64,000 nt of DNA from Nesterenkonia sedimenti (GCF_012641515.1 NZ_JABAHY010000002.1:62001-126000); one strand, 5' to 3'. Counted from the first letter of the stretch, positions 26,797 through 43,833 are shown. Translations and numbers: made by a program. The notes: generated by a model not told the origin, from the sequence alone.

Positions 26797-27696
26797 GTGC
26801 GCATAAATGATCAGATCCAGGTGGGGCACCTCCGTGCCGCAGTGGCCTTGGGCAGTACCGGCAGCTTCACCGAGGCAGCCCGAGAGATGGGGCTTTCGCA
26901 GTCCTCGCTGAGCCGAAAGATCGCCGACCTCGAGCGCGCCCTGGCCACCCAGCTCTTTCGCCGGACTACCCGTCGCGTGGAGTCCACTGCTGCCGGAAGA
27001 GTGCTGGTGGCCCAGATGCGCAGTGTGCTCGTGGCATTCGACCAGGGCATGGAGCAGCTCTATCAACAGGCAGCAGGGGAGAAGGGGTCCATCACCATCG
27101 GCTGTCTGCCATCGATTGCAGCAAGCTACCTGCCCGGCTTCATCCGGGATTTCTCCCGGGACTTTCCCGGAGTCCGTGTGGAGGTCCTGGACGCGCTGAA
27201 GGCCCAGGTGCTCGAGCAGGTGCGCGCCGGTGAGGTGGACTTCGGAATCACCGCCCTGAGCAGTCGCGATGACGACCTGCACTATGAGCGAATCGGAGCC
27301 GACCAGTTCTACTGCGCTCTGCCCAGAGGTCATCGGCTCAGCGAAGCCCAGGAACTGACCTGGGGTGCCTTGGAGGGGGAGCCCTTCATAACCTTCTCGC
27401 CGTTCAGCAGCATCTCCCGCCCAGTGGAAACTGCACTGGAAGCTGCCGGGGTCGTGCCCAGCTCCACAATGGTCGGTTCCAATGTGGGTGCTGTGGCCGG
27501 TCTCGTGGCCTCCGGGCTCGGAGTGACCGCAATCCCTGGCCTGGTCCGCCCGCTGATGGAATTCGCCCAGCTGCGGTTCATCCCCCTGCGCCCGACTGTG
27601 GAACGGGAAATCTGCATCGTCCGGCGTAAGGGGGAGGGGATCTCGGCGGCCGCCGAGAGGTTCATCCTCTCCCTGCGGCGCAGAGGCGCTGACTAG
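26797..27696 (+). CDS. LysR-family transcriptional regulator
   Basis: The 299-residue protein has the LysR winged HTH (VGHLRAAVALGSTGSFTEAAREMGLSQSSLSRKIADLERALATQLFRRTTRRV) and a type-2 periplasmic-binding-like effector domain (ITIGCLPSIAASYLPGFIRDFSRDFPGVRVEVLD). GTG 26797 is chosen because it leaves a usual short N-terminus; the frame is open from 26743, and GTG 26821 is also possible. It is divergent from the CitMHS-AtuA operon with about 90 bases between, the usual position for a LysR activator of the neighbouring catabolic genes. Confidence 0.88.
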   Translation: MRINDQIQVGHLRAAVALGSTGSFTEAAREMGLSQSSLSRKIADLERALATQLFRRTTRRVESTAAGRVLVAQMRSVLVAFDQGMEQLYQQAAGEKGSITIGCLPSIAASYLPGFIRDFSRDFPGVRVEVLDALKAQVLEQVRAGEVDFGITALSSRDDDLHYERIGADQFYCALPRGHRLSEAQELTWGALEGEPFITFSPFSSISRPVETALEAAGVVPSSTMVGSNVGAVAGLVASGLGVTAIPGLVRPLMEFAQLRFIPLRPTVEREICIVRRKGEGISAAAERFILSLRRRGAD

Positions 27697-27734
27697 CCTA
27701 GAGATCGCGATATCTGACACGCGCAGAAGGAGTC

Positions 27735-27765
27735 TTGCAGGCGTCGTCGTGCTCTCTGCTAGGCT
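27735..27765 (+). promoter_or_regulatory. rpoB: Possible distal rpoB promoter
   Basis: TTGCAG (27735-27740) and TAGGCT (27760-27765) with a 19-base spacer; TGC directly before the -10 makes it an extended -10 element. Confidence 0.45.
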
Positions 27766-28031
27766 TTAGCCCGGCTGGGCCGGTCCCGCTGGCGGGGAAA
27801 CCCCGCTCAGCTCTCGCTCGGCAAGGCTTCGTCGAGCTTCGCACCTAAAGTCGGCCCCGGCCTTTCGCCGGGCCCTCACGGGGCATGCACTTGCGTGCGC
27901 CCGAATTTTCTGTGTATCCTAAAACTTCGCGTTTCCCGTATCTTTCTGTGCCTTCAAATAGCGGTTGGCATGCCTCTACATGGAAGCGATCCCGTACGCA
28001 TAACGATAAAAGGTCTGTGGAAGGATCCCTC
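27766..28031 (+). other. rpoB leader region
   Basis: Between LysR and rpoB lie 335 bases without a gene. The leader holds a GCGGGG-AAA-CCCCGC hairpin (27792-27806), a larger hairpin with arms GGCCCCGGC (27853-27861) and GCCGGGCC (27867-27874), and a second promoter-like pair TTGCGT (27891-27896) and TATCCT (27915-27920), 18 bases apart. The ribosome binding site GGAAGGA lies just before the TTG start. Confidence 0.5.
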
Positions 28032-31000
28032 TTGGTCGCCTCGAGCACCTCAATCCAAACCGCTGCATCGGCCCGCACCGCTGAATACGCCGGCCGTCTC
28101 TCATTCGCAAAGATCCACGAACCCCTCGATGTCCCGGAGCTGCTGGCTCTGCAGATCGAGTCCTTCGACCGCCTGGTCGGCAACGAAGCCTGGGCCGCCC
28201 GTGTGGCCGAGGCCAAGGAAAAGGGCATCAAGGGCGTCTCCGACACCTCCGGTCTGGCTGACATCTTCGAGGAGATGTCCCCGATCGAGGACTTCCAGGG
28301 CACTATGTCCCTGAGCTTCTCCGATCCGGAGTTCGCTGACCCCAAGTACACGGTGGATGAGTGCAAGGATCACGACACCACCTACTCGGCCCCGCTCTAC
28401 GTCAAGGCCGAGTTCATGAACCACAACACCGGTGAGATCAAGCAGCAGACCGTGTTTATGGGCGACTTCCCGCTCATGACCGACCGCGGCACTTTCATCA
28501 TCAACGGCACCGAGCGCGTTGTGGTCTCCCAGCTGGTCCGCTCCCCGGGCGCCTACTTCGAGCGCTCTCAGGACAAGACCACCGATAAGGACATCTACAC
28601 CGCCAAGGTCATCCCCTCCCGCGGTGCATGGTTCGAGCTGGAGATCGATAAGCGCGACCAGGTAGGCGTACGCCTGGACCGTAAGCGTAAGCAGCCGGTC
28701 ACCGCTCTGCTGAAGGCCATCGGCTGGTCCGAGTCCCGGATTCTCGAGGAATTCGGTCACTACGACTCGATCCGCGCCACCATCGAGAAGGACACCTTCG
28801 AGACCCAGGACGAGGCGCTGCTGGACATCTACCGCAAGCTGCGTCCGGGCGAGCCCCCGACAGTCGAGGCCGCCCGCGGTCTGCTCGAGGGCCTCTACTT
28901 CACCCCCAAGCGCTACGACCTCGCCAAGGTCGGCCGCTACAAGCTCAACCGCAAGCTGGGCGTGGACAAGGACTTCACCGACGCCGATGCCTCCGTGCTC
29001 ACCGAAGAGGACATCACCGCGATGATCCACTACCTGTGCGCACTGCACGCAGGTCAGCGGACCATCAAGGGCATCCGCGACGGCGAAGAGACCGAAATCT
29101 ACGTGGCCGTCGATGACATCGACCACTTCGGCAACCGCCGTATCCGTGCCGTCGGCGAGCTGATCGAGAACCAGGTCCGCACCGGTCTGTCCCGCATGGA
29201 GCGCGTTGTGCGTGAGCGCATGACCACCCAGGACGTTGAGGCCATCACCCCGCAGACCCTGATCAACATCCGCCCCGTGGTGGCCAGCATCAAGGAGTTC
29301 TTCGGAACCTCCCAGCTGTCCCAGTTCATGGACCAGAACAACCCGCTGGCCGGACTGACCCATAAGCGGCGCCTCTCCGCACTGGGCCCCGGCGGTCTCT
29401 CCCGCGACCGCGCCGGTATGGAAGTCCGCGACGTGCACCCCTCGCACTACGGCCGTATGTGCCCGATTGAGACCCCTGAAGGTCCCAACATCGGTCTGAT
29501 CGGCTCGCTGGCTACCTACGGCCGGATCAACAACTTCGGCTTCATCGAGACCCCCTACCGCAAGGTTGTCGACGGCAAGGTCACCGATGAGATCGCCTAC
29601 CTCACCGCCGACGACGAGCTGCTGGCCAACATTGCACAGGCCAACGCTCCGCTGGAGGAGGACGGCACCTTCTCCGAGGACAAGGTCCTCTGCCGTGGTC
29701 GTTCCGAGGCTTCCGGCGGCGAGCAGGGCGAGCCCCTGCTGGTCTCCCCGGGCGATATCGACTTCATGGACGTCTCCCCGCGCCAGATGGTCTCCGCGGC
29801 AACCGCCCTGATTCCATTCCTGGAGCACGACGACGCCAACCGTGCACTCATGGGCGCGAACATGCAGCGCCAGGCAGTGCCGCTGCTGGAGCCCGAGTCC
29901 CCGCTGGTGGGAACCGGTATGGAGAAGTTCATCGCCGTCGACGCCGGCGACTCCGTCACCGCCACCAAGGCCGGTGTGGTCACCAAGGTTGCCGCCGATC
30001 TGGTCACCGTCCAGAACGACGACGGCTCCTACACCCACTACCCGATCATGAAGTTCCAGCGCTCCAACCAGGGCAACGCCTACAACCAGCAGGTGCGTGT
30101 CTCCGAGGGCGACCGGGTCGAGTACCAGTCCATCATCGCTGACGGCCCCTCCACTGAGGCCGGCGAGCTGGCACTGGGCAAGAACCTCCTGGTGGCCTTC
30201 ATGTCCTGGGAGGGTCACAACTTCGAGGACGCCATCATCCTGTCCCAGCGCCTGGTGCAGGACGATGTGCTCACCTCCATCCACATCGAGGAGCACGAGG
30301 TTGACGCTCGCGACACCAAGCTCGGTGCCGAGGAGATCACCCGCGATATCCCCAACGTCTCCGAGGAGATGCTCTCGGCTCTCGACGAGCGCGGCATCAT
30401 CCACGTCGGTGCCGAGGTGGAGTCCGGCGATATCCTCGTCGGCCGTGTCACCCCCAAGGGTGAGACCGAGCTGACCCCCGAGGAGCGCCTGCTGCGGGCC
30501 ATCTTCGGTGAGAAGTCCCGCGAGGTCCGCGACACCTCCCTGAAGGTGCCCCACGGCGAGGCCGGAACCGTCATCGGTGTCCGCATCCTCGACGCCGAGA
30601 CCGAGGACCACGAGCTGCCCCCGGGCGTGAACCAGGTGGTCCGGGTCTACGTGGCCCAGAAGCGTAAGATCACCGACGGTGACAAGCTCGCCGGCCGCCA
30701 CGGCAACAAGGGTGTTATCTCCAAGATCCTGCCCGTGGAGGATATGCCCTTCCTGCCCGACGGCACCCCCGTCGACGTCGTGCTCAACCCCATGGGTGTG
30801 CCCGGTCGTATGAACATCGGTCAGGTTATGGAGCTGCACCTCGGCTGGGCCGCTGCCAATGGTTGGAAGATCGAAGGCGAGCCCGAATGGCTGAAGAACC
30901 TGCCGAACCTGCCGCGCGAGACCGGCCCCACCAAGGTGGCCACCCCGGTCTTCGACGGTGCTGAGACCGATGAGCTCACCGGCCTGCTGGAGTCCACCAA

Positions 31001-31559
31001 CCCCGGCCGCGACGGCGAACAGCTGATCGGCTCCAACGGTAAGGCCCAGCTGCTCGACGGTCGCTCCGGCGAACCGTTCCCGGACCCGGTCTCCGTGGGC
31101 TACATGTACATCCTGAAACTCCACCACCTGGTGGACGACAAGATCCACGCCCGCTCCACCGGTCCCTACTCGATGATCACCCAGCAGCCGCTGGGCGGAA
31201 AGGCCCAGTTCGGCGGCCAGCGCTTCGGTGAGATGGAGGTGTGGGCCCTGGAGGCCTACGGCTCCGCCTACACCCTGCAGGAGCTGCTGACCATCAAGTC
31301 CGATGACATCCACGGCCGCGTGAAGGTCTACGAGGCCATCGTCAAGGGCGAGGACATCCCGGAGCCCGGTGTTCCGGAGTCCTTCAAGGTGCTGATCAAG
31401 GAGATGCAGTCGCTGTGCCTGAACGTCGAGGTGCTCAACGAGCACGGAGACGCATTCCAGATGCGCGACGCCGACTCCGACGACTCCGGCTTCTCTGCCG
31501 CTGAGGAACTCGGAATCGACCTCTCCCGCGCCGAGCCCAGCTCAGTCGAGGAAGTCTGA
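28032..31559 (+). CDS. rpoB: DNA-directed RNA polymerase subunit beta
   Basis: The 1175-residue beta subunit begins at TTG 28032, supported by GGAAGGA six bases upstream and by the VASSTS start seen in Micrococcales; the open frame upstream is leader. It contains the fork and rifampicin-pocket region (about residues 425-460) [33 protein letters not shown] with the usual Asp, His and Ser, so the allele looks rifampicin sensitive. Other landmarks are [19 protein letters not shown] and [17 protein letters not shown]. It is followed by rpoC after 64 bases. Confidence 0.97.
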   Translation: MVASSTSIQTAASARTAEYAGRLSFAKIHEPLDVPELLALQIESFDRLVGNEAWAARVAEAKEKGIKGVSDTSGLADIFEEMSPIEDFQGTMSLSFSDPEFADPKYTVDECKDHDTTYSAPLYVKAEFMNHNTGEIKQQTVFMGDFPLMTDRGTFIINGTERVVVSQLVRSPGAYFERSQDKTTDKDIYTAKVIPSRGAWFELEIDKRDQVGVRLDRKRKQPVTALLKAIGWSESRILEEFGHYDSIRATIEKDTFETQDEALLDIYRKLRPGEPPTVEAARGLLEGLYFTPKRYDLAKVGRYKLNRKLGVDKDFTDADASVLTEEDITAMIHYLCALHAGQRTIKGIRDGEETEIYVAVDDIDHFGNRRIRAVGELIENQVRTGLSRMERVVRERMTTQDVEAITPQTLINIRPVVASIKEFFGTSQLSQFMDQNNPLAGLTHKRRLSALGPGGLSRDRAGMEVRDVHPSHYGRMCPIETPEGPNIGLIGSLATYGRINNFGFIETPYRKVVDGKVTDEIAYLTADDELLANIAQANAPLEEDGTFSEDKVLCRGRSEASGGEQGEPLLVSPGDIDFMDVSPRQMVSAATALIPFLEHDDANRALMGANMQRQAVPLLEPESPLVGTGMEKFIAVDAGDSVTATKAGVVTKVAADLVTVQNDDGSYTHYPIMKFQRSNQGNAYNQQVRVSEGDRVEYQSIIADGPSTEAGELALGKNLLVAFMSWEGHNFEDAIILSQRLVQDDVLTSIHIEEHEVDARDTKLGAEEITRDIPNVSEEMLSALDERGIIHVGAEVESGDILVGRVTPKGETELTPEERLLRAIFGEKSREVRDTSLKVPHGEAGTVIGVRILDAETEDHELPPGVNQVVRVYVAQKRKITDGDKLAGRHGNKGVISKILPVEDMPFLPDGTPVDVVLNPMGVPGRMNIGQVMELHLGWAAANGWKIEGEPEWLKNLPNLPRETGPTKVATPVFDGAETDELTGLLESTNPGRDGEQLIGSNGKAQLLDGRSGEPFPDPVSVGYMYILKLHHLVDDKIHARSTGPYSMITQQPLGGKAQFGGQRFGEMEVWALEAYGSAYTLQELLTIKSDDIHGRVKVYEAIVKGEDIPEPGVPESFKVLIKEMQSLCLNVEVLNEHGDAFQMRDADSDDSGFSAAEELGIDLSRAEPSSVEEV

Positions 31560-31623
31560 TCAGGCTTCTGCTCGACCACAACGCTTGACGAATTTTTAGA
31601 GAAGAAAAGAGAGATACCGGACT

Positions 31624-35610
<3,987 letters not shown>

Positions 35611-35613
35611 CAA

Positions 35614-35681
35614 GTTTTCGTAGGGTTTTGCTGAAATCGTAGGCCTATAGACCTAGGAAAAGATCAAAACCCTACGAAAAC
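35614..35681 (+). terminator. Long A/T-rich inverted repeat after rpoC
   Basis: GTTTTCGTAGGGTTTTG (35614-35630) and CAAAACCCTACGAAAAC (35665-35681) are perfect 17-base arms, separated by 34 bases that contain TAGGCCTA and CCTAGG palindromes. It begins four bases after the rpoC stop. Confidence 0.7.
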
Positions 35682-35693
35682 CAAATATCCAGA

Positions 35694-35735
35694 AAGGCCC
35701 GGGCAGGACTCCTCATGGAGAGCCTCCCGGGCCTT
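35694..35735 (+). terminator. Second hairpin after rpoC
   Basis: AAGGCCCGGG (35694-35703) and CCCGGGCCTT (35726-35735) pair perfectly, with an inner CTCC/GGAG pairing. No long T-run follows. Confidence 0.7.
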
Positions 35736-35994
35736 CTGCGTTACTGGTGGGGGAGTGGTAGCCCGCTAGTTAGCGGGATGCGCGGAATACTGGTATTGTT
35801 AACTCGATTGTTTCTGTGTGGCAGTAGGACTCGGTCCGGGTTGCGGGGAAGGTGCGCAACAAATGCCACCCATTTTCATGCTCAGCCGCGTTTAGAGGTC
35901 TCGGGCCTGAAGACGACGTGGAGCTTTCCCCCGCGCAGAGACGTGCCCCGGCCGAAGACGGCCACAAAGACCTGACAACAACGGAGATTGCATA
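35736..35994 (+). other. rpsL leader region
   Basis: This gene-free stretch carries a short hairpin (CCCGCT-AGTT-AGCGGG, 35762-35777) and AT-richer sequence around 35785-35815 where a promoter would be expected, but no convincing -35/-10 pair stands out. The rpsL ribosome binding site GGAG lies at its end. Confidence 0.4.
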
Positions 35995-36369
35995 GTGCCT
36001 ACTATTCAGCAGCTGGTGCGCAAGGGGCGGAACCCCAAGCCCGCCAAGAACGCTACCCCGGCCCTTCAGGGCTCCCCGATGCGCCGTGGTGTCTGCACTC
36101 GTGTGTACACCACCACCCCCAAGAAGCCGAACTCCGCACTCCGCAAGGTGGCCCGTGTCCGCCTCGGCGGCGGTGTGGAAGTGACCGCTTACATCCCCGG
36201 TGAGGGACACAACCTGCAGGAGCACTCCATCGTGCTCGTTCGCGGTGGTCGTGTGAAGGACCTCCCCGGTGTTCGCTACAAGATCGTCCGCGGCGCCCTC
36301 GACACCCAGGGTGTCAAGGGTCGTGGCCAGGCCCGCAGCCGCTACGGCGCCAAGAAGGAGAAGAAGTAA
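35995..36369 (+). CDS. rpsL: 30S ribosomal protein S12
   Basis: The 124-residue protein begins with GTG and has the S12 hallmarks [29 protein letters not shown] and [17 protein letters not shown]. It sits in the decoding centre. The lysines whose substitution gives streptomycin resistance (in TPKKPNS and RVKDLPG) are both wild type. The stop overlaps the rpsG start (TAATG). Confidence 0.97.
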   Translation: MPTIQQLVRKGRNPKPAKNATPALQGSPMRRGVCTRVYTTTPKKPNSALRKVARVRLGGGVEVTAYIPGEGHNLQEHSIVLVRGGRVKDLPGVRYKIVRGALDTQGVKGRGQARSRYGAKKEKK

Positions 36370-36839
36370 TGCCTCGTAAAGGACCCGCTCCGAAGCGCCC
36401 CCTCGTCCAGGACCCCGTTCACGGATCCCCGCTGGTCACCCAGCTGATCAACAAGGTCCTGCGCGACGGCAAGAAGTCCACCGCAGAACGCATCGTCTAC
36501 GGTGCCCTCGACGGTGTTGCCACCAAGACCAGCGAGAACCCCGTGGATGTCCTCAAGACAGCCATGGATAACGTTCGCCCCGCACTGGAGGTCCGCTCCC
36601 GCCGCGTCGGCGGTGCTACCTACCAGGTGCCCGTGGAGGTCAAGCCTGGCCGTGCAACCGCACTGGCCCTGCGCTGGCTGGTCGGCTACGCCCAGGACCG
36701 CCGCGAGAAGACCATGACCGAGCGTCTGATGAACGAGATCCTCGACGCATCCAACGGTCTGGGCGCCGCTGTGAAGCGCCGCGAAGACACCCACAAGATG
36801 GCAGAGGCCAACAAGGCCTTCGCTCATTACCGCTGGTAA
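36369..36839 (+). CDS. rpsG: 30S ribosomal protein S7
   Basis: The 156-residue protein ([45 protein letters not shown]) is standard length for S7, which nucleates assembly of the 30S head and contacts E-site tRNA. It is translationally coupled to rpsL by a one-base overlap and followed by fusA 42 bases downstream, the usual str operon order. Confidence 0.97.
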   Translation: MPRKGPAPKRPLVQDPVHGSPLVTQLINKVLRDGKKSTAERIVYGALDGVATKTSENPVDVLKTAMDNVRPALEVRSRRVGGATYQVPVEVKPGRATALALRWLVGYAQDRREKTMTERLMNEILDASNGLGAAVKRREDTHKMAEANKAFAHYRW

Positions 36840-36881
36840 ACCCAGGAACACCCAGAAGCTAAACCACTAAGGGGAAACACT

Positions 36882-38999
36882 GTGGCACAACAAGAGGTGC
36901 TCACTGACCTGAAGAAGGTCCGCAATATCGGCATCATGGCTCACATCGACGCCGGTAAGACCACCACCACCGAACGTATCCTGTTCTACACCGGCCTGAA
37001 CCACAAGATCGGTGAGACCCACGACGGTGCATCCACCACCGACTGGATGGAGCAGGAGAAGGAACGCGGCATCACCATCACCTCCGCCGCAGTGACCTGC
37101 TTCTGGGAGAACAACCAGATCAACATCATCGACACCCCCGGTCACGTCGACTTCACCGTTGAGGTGGAGCGTTCGCTGCGCGTGCTCGACGGCGCAGTGG
37201 CAGTCTTCGACGCCAAGGAGGGTGTGGAGCCGCAGTCCGAGACTGTCTGGCGCCAGGCCGATAAATACAACGTGCCGCGTATCTGCTTCGTCAACAAGAT
37301 GGACAAGCTCGGTGCTGACTACTACTTCACCCTGGACACCATCAAGGACCGCCTCGGCGCCAAGCCGCTGGTGATGCAGCTGCCCATCGGTGCAGAGAAC
37401 GACTTCGTCGGTGTTGTCGACCTCCTGCAGATGAAGGCTCTGGTCTGGCCCGGCGACGCCAAGGGCGATGTAACCATGGGCGCTGAGTACGAGACCCAGG
37501 AGATCCCCGAGGACCTCAAGGAGCGTGCCGAGGAGTACCGCAACGAGCTCATCGAGGCCGTTGCCGAGGCCGACGAGGCGCTCATGGAGAAGTACCTCGA
37601 GGGTGAAGAGCTCACCATCGACGAGCTCAAGGACGGTATCCGTAAGCTCACCGTCGCCGGTGAGGCATACCCCGTCTTCTGCGGCTCCGCGTTCAAGAAC
37701 CGCGGTGTGCAGCCGATGCTCGACGCCGTCGTGGACTACCTGCCCTCCCCGGCAGACATCTCCTCCATGGAAGGCCACGCAATGGGCGATGAGGAGAAGG
37801 TCCTCACCCGTAAGCCCTCCAAGGAAGATCCCTTCTCCGCACTGGTCTTCAAGATCGCCTCCCACCCGTTCTTCGGTCAGCTGACCTTCATCCGGGTCTA
37901 CTCCGGCAAGCTGTCCTCGGGTACCCAGATCCTGAACACCACCAAGAACAAGAAGGAGCGCATCGGGAAGCTCTTCCAGATGCACGCCAATAAGGAGAAC
38001 CCGGTTGAAGAGGTTCAGGCCGGCCACATCTACGCGGTCATCGGTCTGAAGGACGTCACCACCGGTGACACCCTCTCCAACCCGGATGACCCGATTGTTC
38101 TGGAGTCCATGAGCTTCCCGGAGCCCGTGATCAACGTGGCTATCGAGCCGAAGTCCAAGGGCGACCAGGAGAAGCTCTCCACCGCCATCCAGAAGCTGGT
38201 GGCCGAGGACCCGACCTTCACCGTGTCCCTGGACGAGGAGACCGGCCAGACCGTCATCGGCGGTATGGGCGAGCTCCACCTCGATGTCTTCGTGGACCGC
38301 ATGAAGCGCGAGTTCAAGGTGGAGGCAAACGTCGGTAAGCCCCAGGTGGCATACCGCGAAACCATCCGCCAGAAGGCAGAGAGCGTCGAGTACACCCACA
38401 AGAAGCAGACCGGTGGTTCCGGTCAGTTCGCAAAGGTCATCCTCGACTTCGAGCCCCTGGAGACCGATGGGGACGAGATGTACGAGTTCGAGAACGCCGT
38501 CACCGGCGGTCGTATCCCGCGCGAGTACATCCCCAGTGTTGACGCCGGTATCCAGGACGCCATGCAGCTCGGCGTTCTGGCTGGCTACCCGATGGTTGGC
38601 GTCAAGGCCACCCTGAAGGACGGTCAGTACCACGACGTCGACTCCTCCGAGATGGCGTTCAAGCTCGCCGGCTCCCAGGCCTTCAAGGAGGGCGTCAAGC
38701 GCGCCAAGCCGGTGCTGCTCGAGCCCACCATGGCAGTGGAAGTCCGTACTCCCGAGGAGTACATGGGCGATGTCATCGGTGACCTCAACTCCCGCCGCGG
38801 CCAGATCCAGTCCATGGAAGACGCCGCAGGAGTCAAGGTCGTCAAGGCCACTGTGCCGCTGTCGGAGATGTTCGGCTACATCGGTGAGCTGCGCTCCCGC
38901 ACCCAGGGTCGCGCAGTCTTCACCATGACCTTTGACTCCTACGCAGAGGCGCCAAAGGCAGTGGCTGACGAAATCATTGAAAAGAACCGCGGCGAGTAA
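36882..38999 (+). CDS. fusA: Elongation factor G
   Basis: The 705-residue GTPase starts with GTG behind AAGGGG. GTP-binding motifs are [12 protein letters not shown] (G1), GITITSAA (G2), DTPGHVDF (G3) and [10 protein letters not shown] (G4). Domains II to V follow, including the domain IV segment [18 protein letters not shown] that enters the decoding site during translocation. A 124-base gap separates it from tuf. Confidence 0.97.
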   Translation: MAQQEVLTDLKKVRNIGIMAHIDAGKTTTTERILFYTGLNHKIGETHDGASTTDWMEQEKERGITITSAAVTCFWENNQINIIDTPGHVDFTVEVERSLRVLDGAVAVFDAKEGVEPQSETVWRQADKYNVPRICFVNKMDKLGADYYFTLDTIKDRLGAKPLVMQLPIGAENDFVGVVDLLQMKALVWPGDAKGDVTMGAEYETQEIPEDLKERAEEYRNELIEAVAEADEALMEKYLEGEELTIDELKDGIRKLTVAGEAYPVFCGSAFKNRGVQPMLDAVVDYLPSPADISSMEGHAMGDEEKVLTRKPSKEDPFSALVFKIASHPFFGQLTFIRVYSGKLSSGTQILNTTKNKKERIGKLFQMHANKENPVEEVQAGHIYAVIGLKDVTTGDTLSNPDDPIVLESMSFPEPVINVAIEPKSKGDQEKLSTAIQKLVAEDPTFTVSLDEETGQTVIGGMGELHLDVFVDRMKREFKVEANVGKPQVAYRETIRQKAESVEYTHKKQTGGSGQFAKVILDFEPLETDGDEMYEFENAVTGGRIPREYIPSVDAGIQDAMQLGVLAGYPMVGVKATLKDGQYHDVDSSEMAFKLAGSQAFKEGVKRAKPVLLEPTMAVEVRTPEEYMGDVIGDLNSRRGQIQSMEDAAGVKVVKATVPLSEMFGYIGELRSRTQGRAVFTMTFDSYAEAPKAVADEIIEKNRGE

Positions 39000-39123
39000 T
39001 TCGGCGCATCAACTAAATTTCCCCAAAACCACCGAAATTAGTAGACTTGCGAGAGTTTCAGCCTGGGACACCCCCTGCCTGAAGTAAGTCTTACTGAAAA
39101 ACCACGTTCTATAGGAGGAACCA

Positions 39124-40314
<1,191 letters not shown>

Positions 40315-40343
40315 TCTTGATGCCTTAGCCAGCCTCTAGGCCT

Positions 40344-40379
40344 ACGAAAACCCCCAGCATTTGCGCTGGGGGTTTTCGT
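40344..40379 (+). terminator. Rho-independent terminator after tuf
   Basis: ACGAAAACCCCCAGC (40344-40358) and GCTGGGGGTTTTCGT (40365-40379) are a perfect 15-base stem with a six-base loop (ATTTGC); T-rich arms make it work in both directions. Confidence 0.92.
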
Positions 40380-40439
40380 GTGTCATGATAGATAAGTTGC
40401 GTACGGGCTGATGCCTGACGCGTATGACGAAAAATCTAC

Positions 40440-40510
40440 CCGGTCCCCACGGGTGTTGCTGTGCCCAGAATTCTGAGCATCAAAGCGACACGCCCGACCG
40501 CGGGGACCGG
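40440..40510 (+). other. Large inverted repeat in rpsJ upstream region
   Basis: Outer arms CCGGTCCCC (40440-40448) and GGGGACCGG (40502-40510) are perfect; inner arms CGGGTGTTGCT and AGCGACACGCCCG pair with small mismatches. The 369 bases between tuf and rpsJ otherwise hold the tuf terminator and the promoter-like site at 40584. Confidence 0.6.
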
Positions 40511-40583
40511 ACGCCAGCAGCGGGAACACCCCGGATCATCCCGGATTCACGCTGTTCGGTCAGGCCATAACAGCAGAAGGTGT

Positions 40584-40613
40584 TTGACAGCTCTTCTTTC
40601 TGAGGACTAATGC
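40584..40613 (+). promoter_or_regulatory. Possible S10 operon promoter
   Basis: A consensus -35 TTGACA at 40584-40589 is followed after about 17 bases by CTAATG/TAATGC around 40607-40613, a weak -10. The rpsJ start is 70 bases further on. Confidence 0.5.
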
Positions 40614-40683
40614 GTCCCTTTGCGTATGGCCTGCGCCGAAACCCAGACGTATTGGAAGCCAAGTCAGAAAGAGGCTCAACGCC

Positions 40684-40992
40684 ATGGCGGGACAGAAAAT
40701 CCGCATCCGGCTGAAGTCGTATGACCACGAGGTCATCGACACCTCGGCCCGGAAGATCGTCGACACGGTCACGCGCGCAGGCGCCACAGTCGTCGGCCCC
40801 GTGCCGCTGCCGACTGAGAAGAACGTGTACACCGTTATCCGTTCACCGCATAAGTACAAGGACTCTCGCGAGCACTTCGAGATGCGCACTCATAAGCGTC
40901 TGATCGACATCGTGGACCCGACTCCCAAGGCAGTCGACTCCCTGATGCGTCTCGACCTGCCCGCAGACGTCAACATCGAGATCAAGCTTTAG
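40684..40992 (+). CDS. rpsJ: 30S ribosomal protein S10
   Basis: The 102-residue protein ([46 protein letters not shown]) is typical S10, part of the 30S head and of the NusB-NusE antitermination complex. It is the first gene of an eleven-gene S10 cluster running to rpsQ in the usual order. The promoter-like TTGACA lies about 95 bases upstream. Confidence 0.97.
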   Translation: MAGQKIRIRLKSYDHEVIDTSARKIVDTVTRAGATVVGPVPLPTEKNVYTVIRSPHKYKDSREHFEMRTHKRLIDIVDPTPKAVDSLMRLDLPADVNIEIKL

Positions 40993-41012
40993 AAGGGGGT
41001 GCTGAGAGAACT

Positions 41013-41675
41013 ATGACCAACATTTCCCGCACTGAACTGCCTGTTAAGGGACTGCTGGGCACGAAGCTCGGCATGACCCAGGTCTGGGATGAGAACAACA
41101 ACTTCATCCCCGTCACCGTCATCCAGGCCGACTCCAACGTGGTCACCCAGATCCGCAACGAAGAGACTGACGGCTACTCCGCCGTGCAGATTGGCTTCGG
41201 CGCCATCGATCCCCGCAAGGTGACCCAGCCGCTGGCCGGCCACTTCGCCAAGGCCGGGGTCACTCCCCGCCGCCACCTGGTCGAAATCCGCACCTCCGAC
41301 GCCGCCGAGTACGAGCTCGGCCAGGACCTGTCCGTCGAGGCTTTCGAGTCCGGCCAGAAGGTCGACGTCATCGGCAAGACCAAGGGTAAGGGCTTCGCCG
41401 GCGTTATGAAGCGTCACGGCTTCGCCGGTGTCGGAGCCTCCCACGGTCAGCACAAGAACCACCGCAAGCCCGGTGCCATCGGTGGTGCTGCCACTCCCGG
41501 CCGCGTCTTCAAGGGACTCCGCATGGCCGGCCGGATGGGCAACGTCCGCCACACCACGCACAACCTCACACTCCACGCCGTGGACGCCGAGAAGAACCTG
41601 CTGCTCATCAAGGGCGCTGTCCCCGGCCCCAAGGGCGGCGTGATCCTCGTCCGCACGGCTGTGAAGGGAGCATGA
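41013..41675 (+). CDS. rplC: 50S ribosomal protein L3
   Basis: The 220-residue protein has the L3 start ([28 protein letters not shown]) and the central basic loop that reaches toward the peptidyl transferase centre ([43 protein letters not shown]). It follows rpsJ by 20 bases and precedes rplD by four. Confidence 0.97.
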   Translation: MTNISRTELPVKGLLGTKLGMTQVWDENNNFIPVTVIQADSNVVTQIRNEETDGYSAVQIGFGAIDPRKVTQPLAGHFAKAGVTPRRHLVEIRTSDAAEYELGQDLSVEAFESGQKVDVIGKTKGKGFAGVMKRHGFAGVGASHGQHKNHRKPGAIGGAATPGRVFKGLRMAGRMGNVRHTTHNLTLHAVDAEKNLLLIKGAVPGPKGGVILVRTAVKGA

Positions 41676-41679
41676 CCCC

Positions 41680-42300
41680 ATGGCAACCACTAAGGTAAGC
41701 GTCGATCTCCCCGCTGAGATCTTCGACGTCGAAACCAACAACGCGCTGATCCACCAGGTCGTCGTCGCCCAGCAGGCAGCTGCCCGCTCCGGCACGCACA
41801 AAACCAAGACCCGCTCCGAGCGCTCCGGCACCACTGCCAAGCCGTTCCGGCAGAAGGGCACCGGCCGGGCTCGTCAGGGCTCCATGATCGCCCCCCACAT
41901 GGTCGGCGGCGGTGTAGTCCACGGACCCCAGCCCCGCAGCTACGCCCAGCGGACTCCCAAGAAGATGAAGGCCGCCGCCCTGCGCGGTGCCCTCTCCGAC
42001 CGGGCCCGCAACGGACGCATCCACGTGGTGGACACCCTGGTGGGGGAGACCCCCTCCACTAAGGCAGCCAAGGAAGCCCTGGCTTCCATCGGCGGTGCCA
42101 ACCGCAACTGGCTGATCGTTCTGGACCGCAACGACGACGCAGCCGCACTTTCGGTGCGCAACCTGCCCGATGTCCACGCGCTCTACGCTGACCAGCTGAA
42201 CACCTACGACGTTCTCGTCTCCGATGACGTTGTGTTCACCCAGGCCGGCTACGATGCCTTCCTGGCACACGCCCAGGGCAAGAAGGAGGAGGCCAAGTGA
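41680..42300 (+). CDS. rplD: 50S ribosomal protein L4
   Basis: The 206-residue L4 has the extended exit-tunnel loop ([49 protein letters not shown]). The loop residues associated with macrolide resistance look wild type. In enterobacteria L4 represses its own operon; whether this applies here is unknown, but the structured region before rpsJ would be the place to look. It overlaps rplW by four bases. Confidence 0.96.
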   Translation: MATTKVSVDLPAEIFDVETNNALIHQVVVAQQAAARSGTHKTKTRSERSGTTAKPFRQKGTGRARQGSMIAPHMVGGGVVHGPQPRSYAQRTPKKMKAAALRGALSDRARNGRIHVVDTLVGETPSTKAAKEALASIGGANRNWLIVLDRNDDAAALSVRNLPDVHALYADQLNTYDVLVSDDVVFTQAGYDAFLAHAQGKKEEAK

Positions 42301-42605
42301 GCGTCCTGACTGAGAAGGATCCCCGCGATGTCATCATCGCTCCGGTGATCTCTGAGAAGTCCTACAACAACATCGACGAGGGCAAGTACACCTTCCTCGT
42401 CGCGACCGGGGCCTCCAAGCCCGAGATCAAATACGCCGTGGAGAAGATCTTCGGCGTCAAGGTCGAGAAGGTCAACACCAACAACCGCGAGGGCAAGCGC
42501 CGCCGCACCCGCTACGGCTGGGGTAAGCGCAACGACACCAAGCGGGCAATCGTGACCCTCAAAGAGGGCTACGCAATCGACATCTTCGGAGGGACCGCTG
42601 CTTGA
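42297..42605 (+). CDS. rplW: 50S ribosomal protein L23
   Basis: The 102-residue protein starts with GTG inside the rplD stop (GTGA). [26 protein letters not shown] and the [17 protein letters not shown] segment identify L23, the docking site for trigger factor and SRP at the tunnel exit. Confidence 0.97.
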   Translation: MSVLTEKDPRDVIIAPVISEKSYNNIDEGKYTFLVATGASKPEIKYAVEKIFGVKVEKVNTNNREGKRRRTRYGWGKRNDTKRAIVTLKEGYAIDIFGGTAA

Positions 42606-42642
42606 CGCAGCCGGACCCACTTGATCGAGGAAGAGAAAGAAC

Positions 42643-43482
<840 letters not shown>

Positions 43483-43494
43483 GAGCCTGGAAAC

Positions 43495-43776
43495 ATGCCA
43501 CGCAGCCTGAAGAAGGGCCCCTTCGTTGATCAGCACCTGTACCTGAAGGTCGCCGCTGAGAACGAAAAGGGCACCAAGAATGTCATCAAGACCTGGTCCC
43601 GCCGTTCCATGATCATCCCGGACATGCTCGGCCACACCATCGCCGTGCACGACGGACGCAAGCACATCCCCGTGTTCATCACCGAGTCCATGGTCGGGCA
43701 CAAGCTCGGCGAATTCGCTCCGACTCGGGCGTTCCGCGGACACGTGAAGGACGACAAGAAGGGCAAGCGCCGCTGA
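43495..43776 (+). CDS. rpsS: 30S ribosomal protein S19
   Basis: The 93-residue protein ([18 protein letters not shown] ... [26 protein letters not shown]) is standard S19, which pairs with S13 in the 30S head. It begins 13 bases after rplB behind AGGAG. Confidence 0.98.
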   Translation: MPRSLKKGPFVDQHLYLKVAAENEKGTKNVIKTWSRRSMIIPDMLGHTIAVHDGRKHIPVFITESMVGHKLGEFAPTRAFRGHVKDDKKGKRR

Positions 43777-43833
43777 TCCCTTCGGGAACAGTGACCGTTT
43801 GAACTTCTTCGAAAAGACGAGAGAAGGAAAGCA

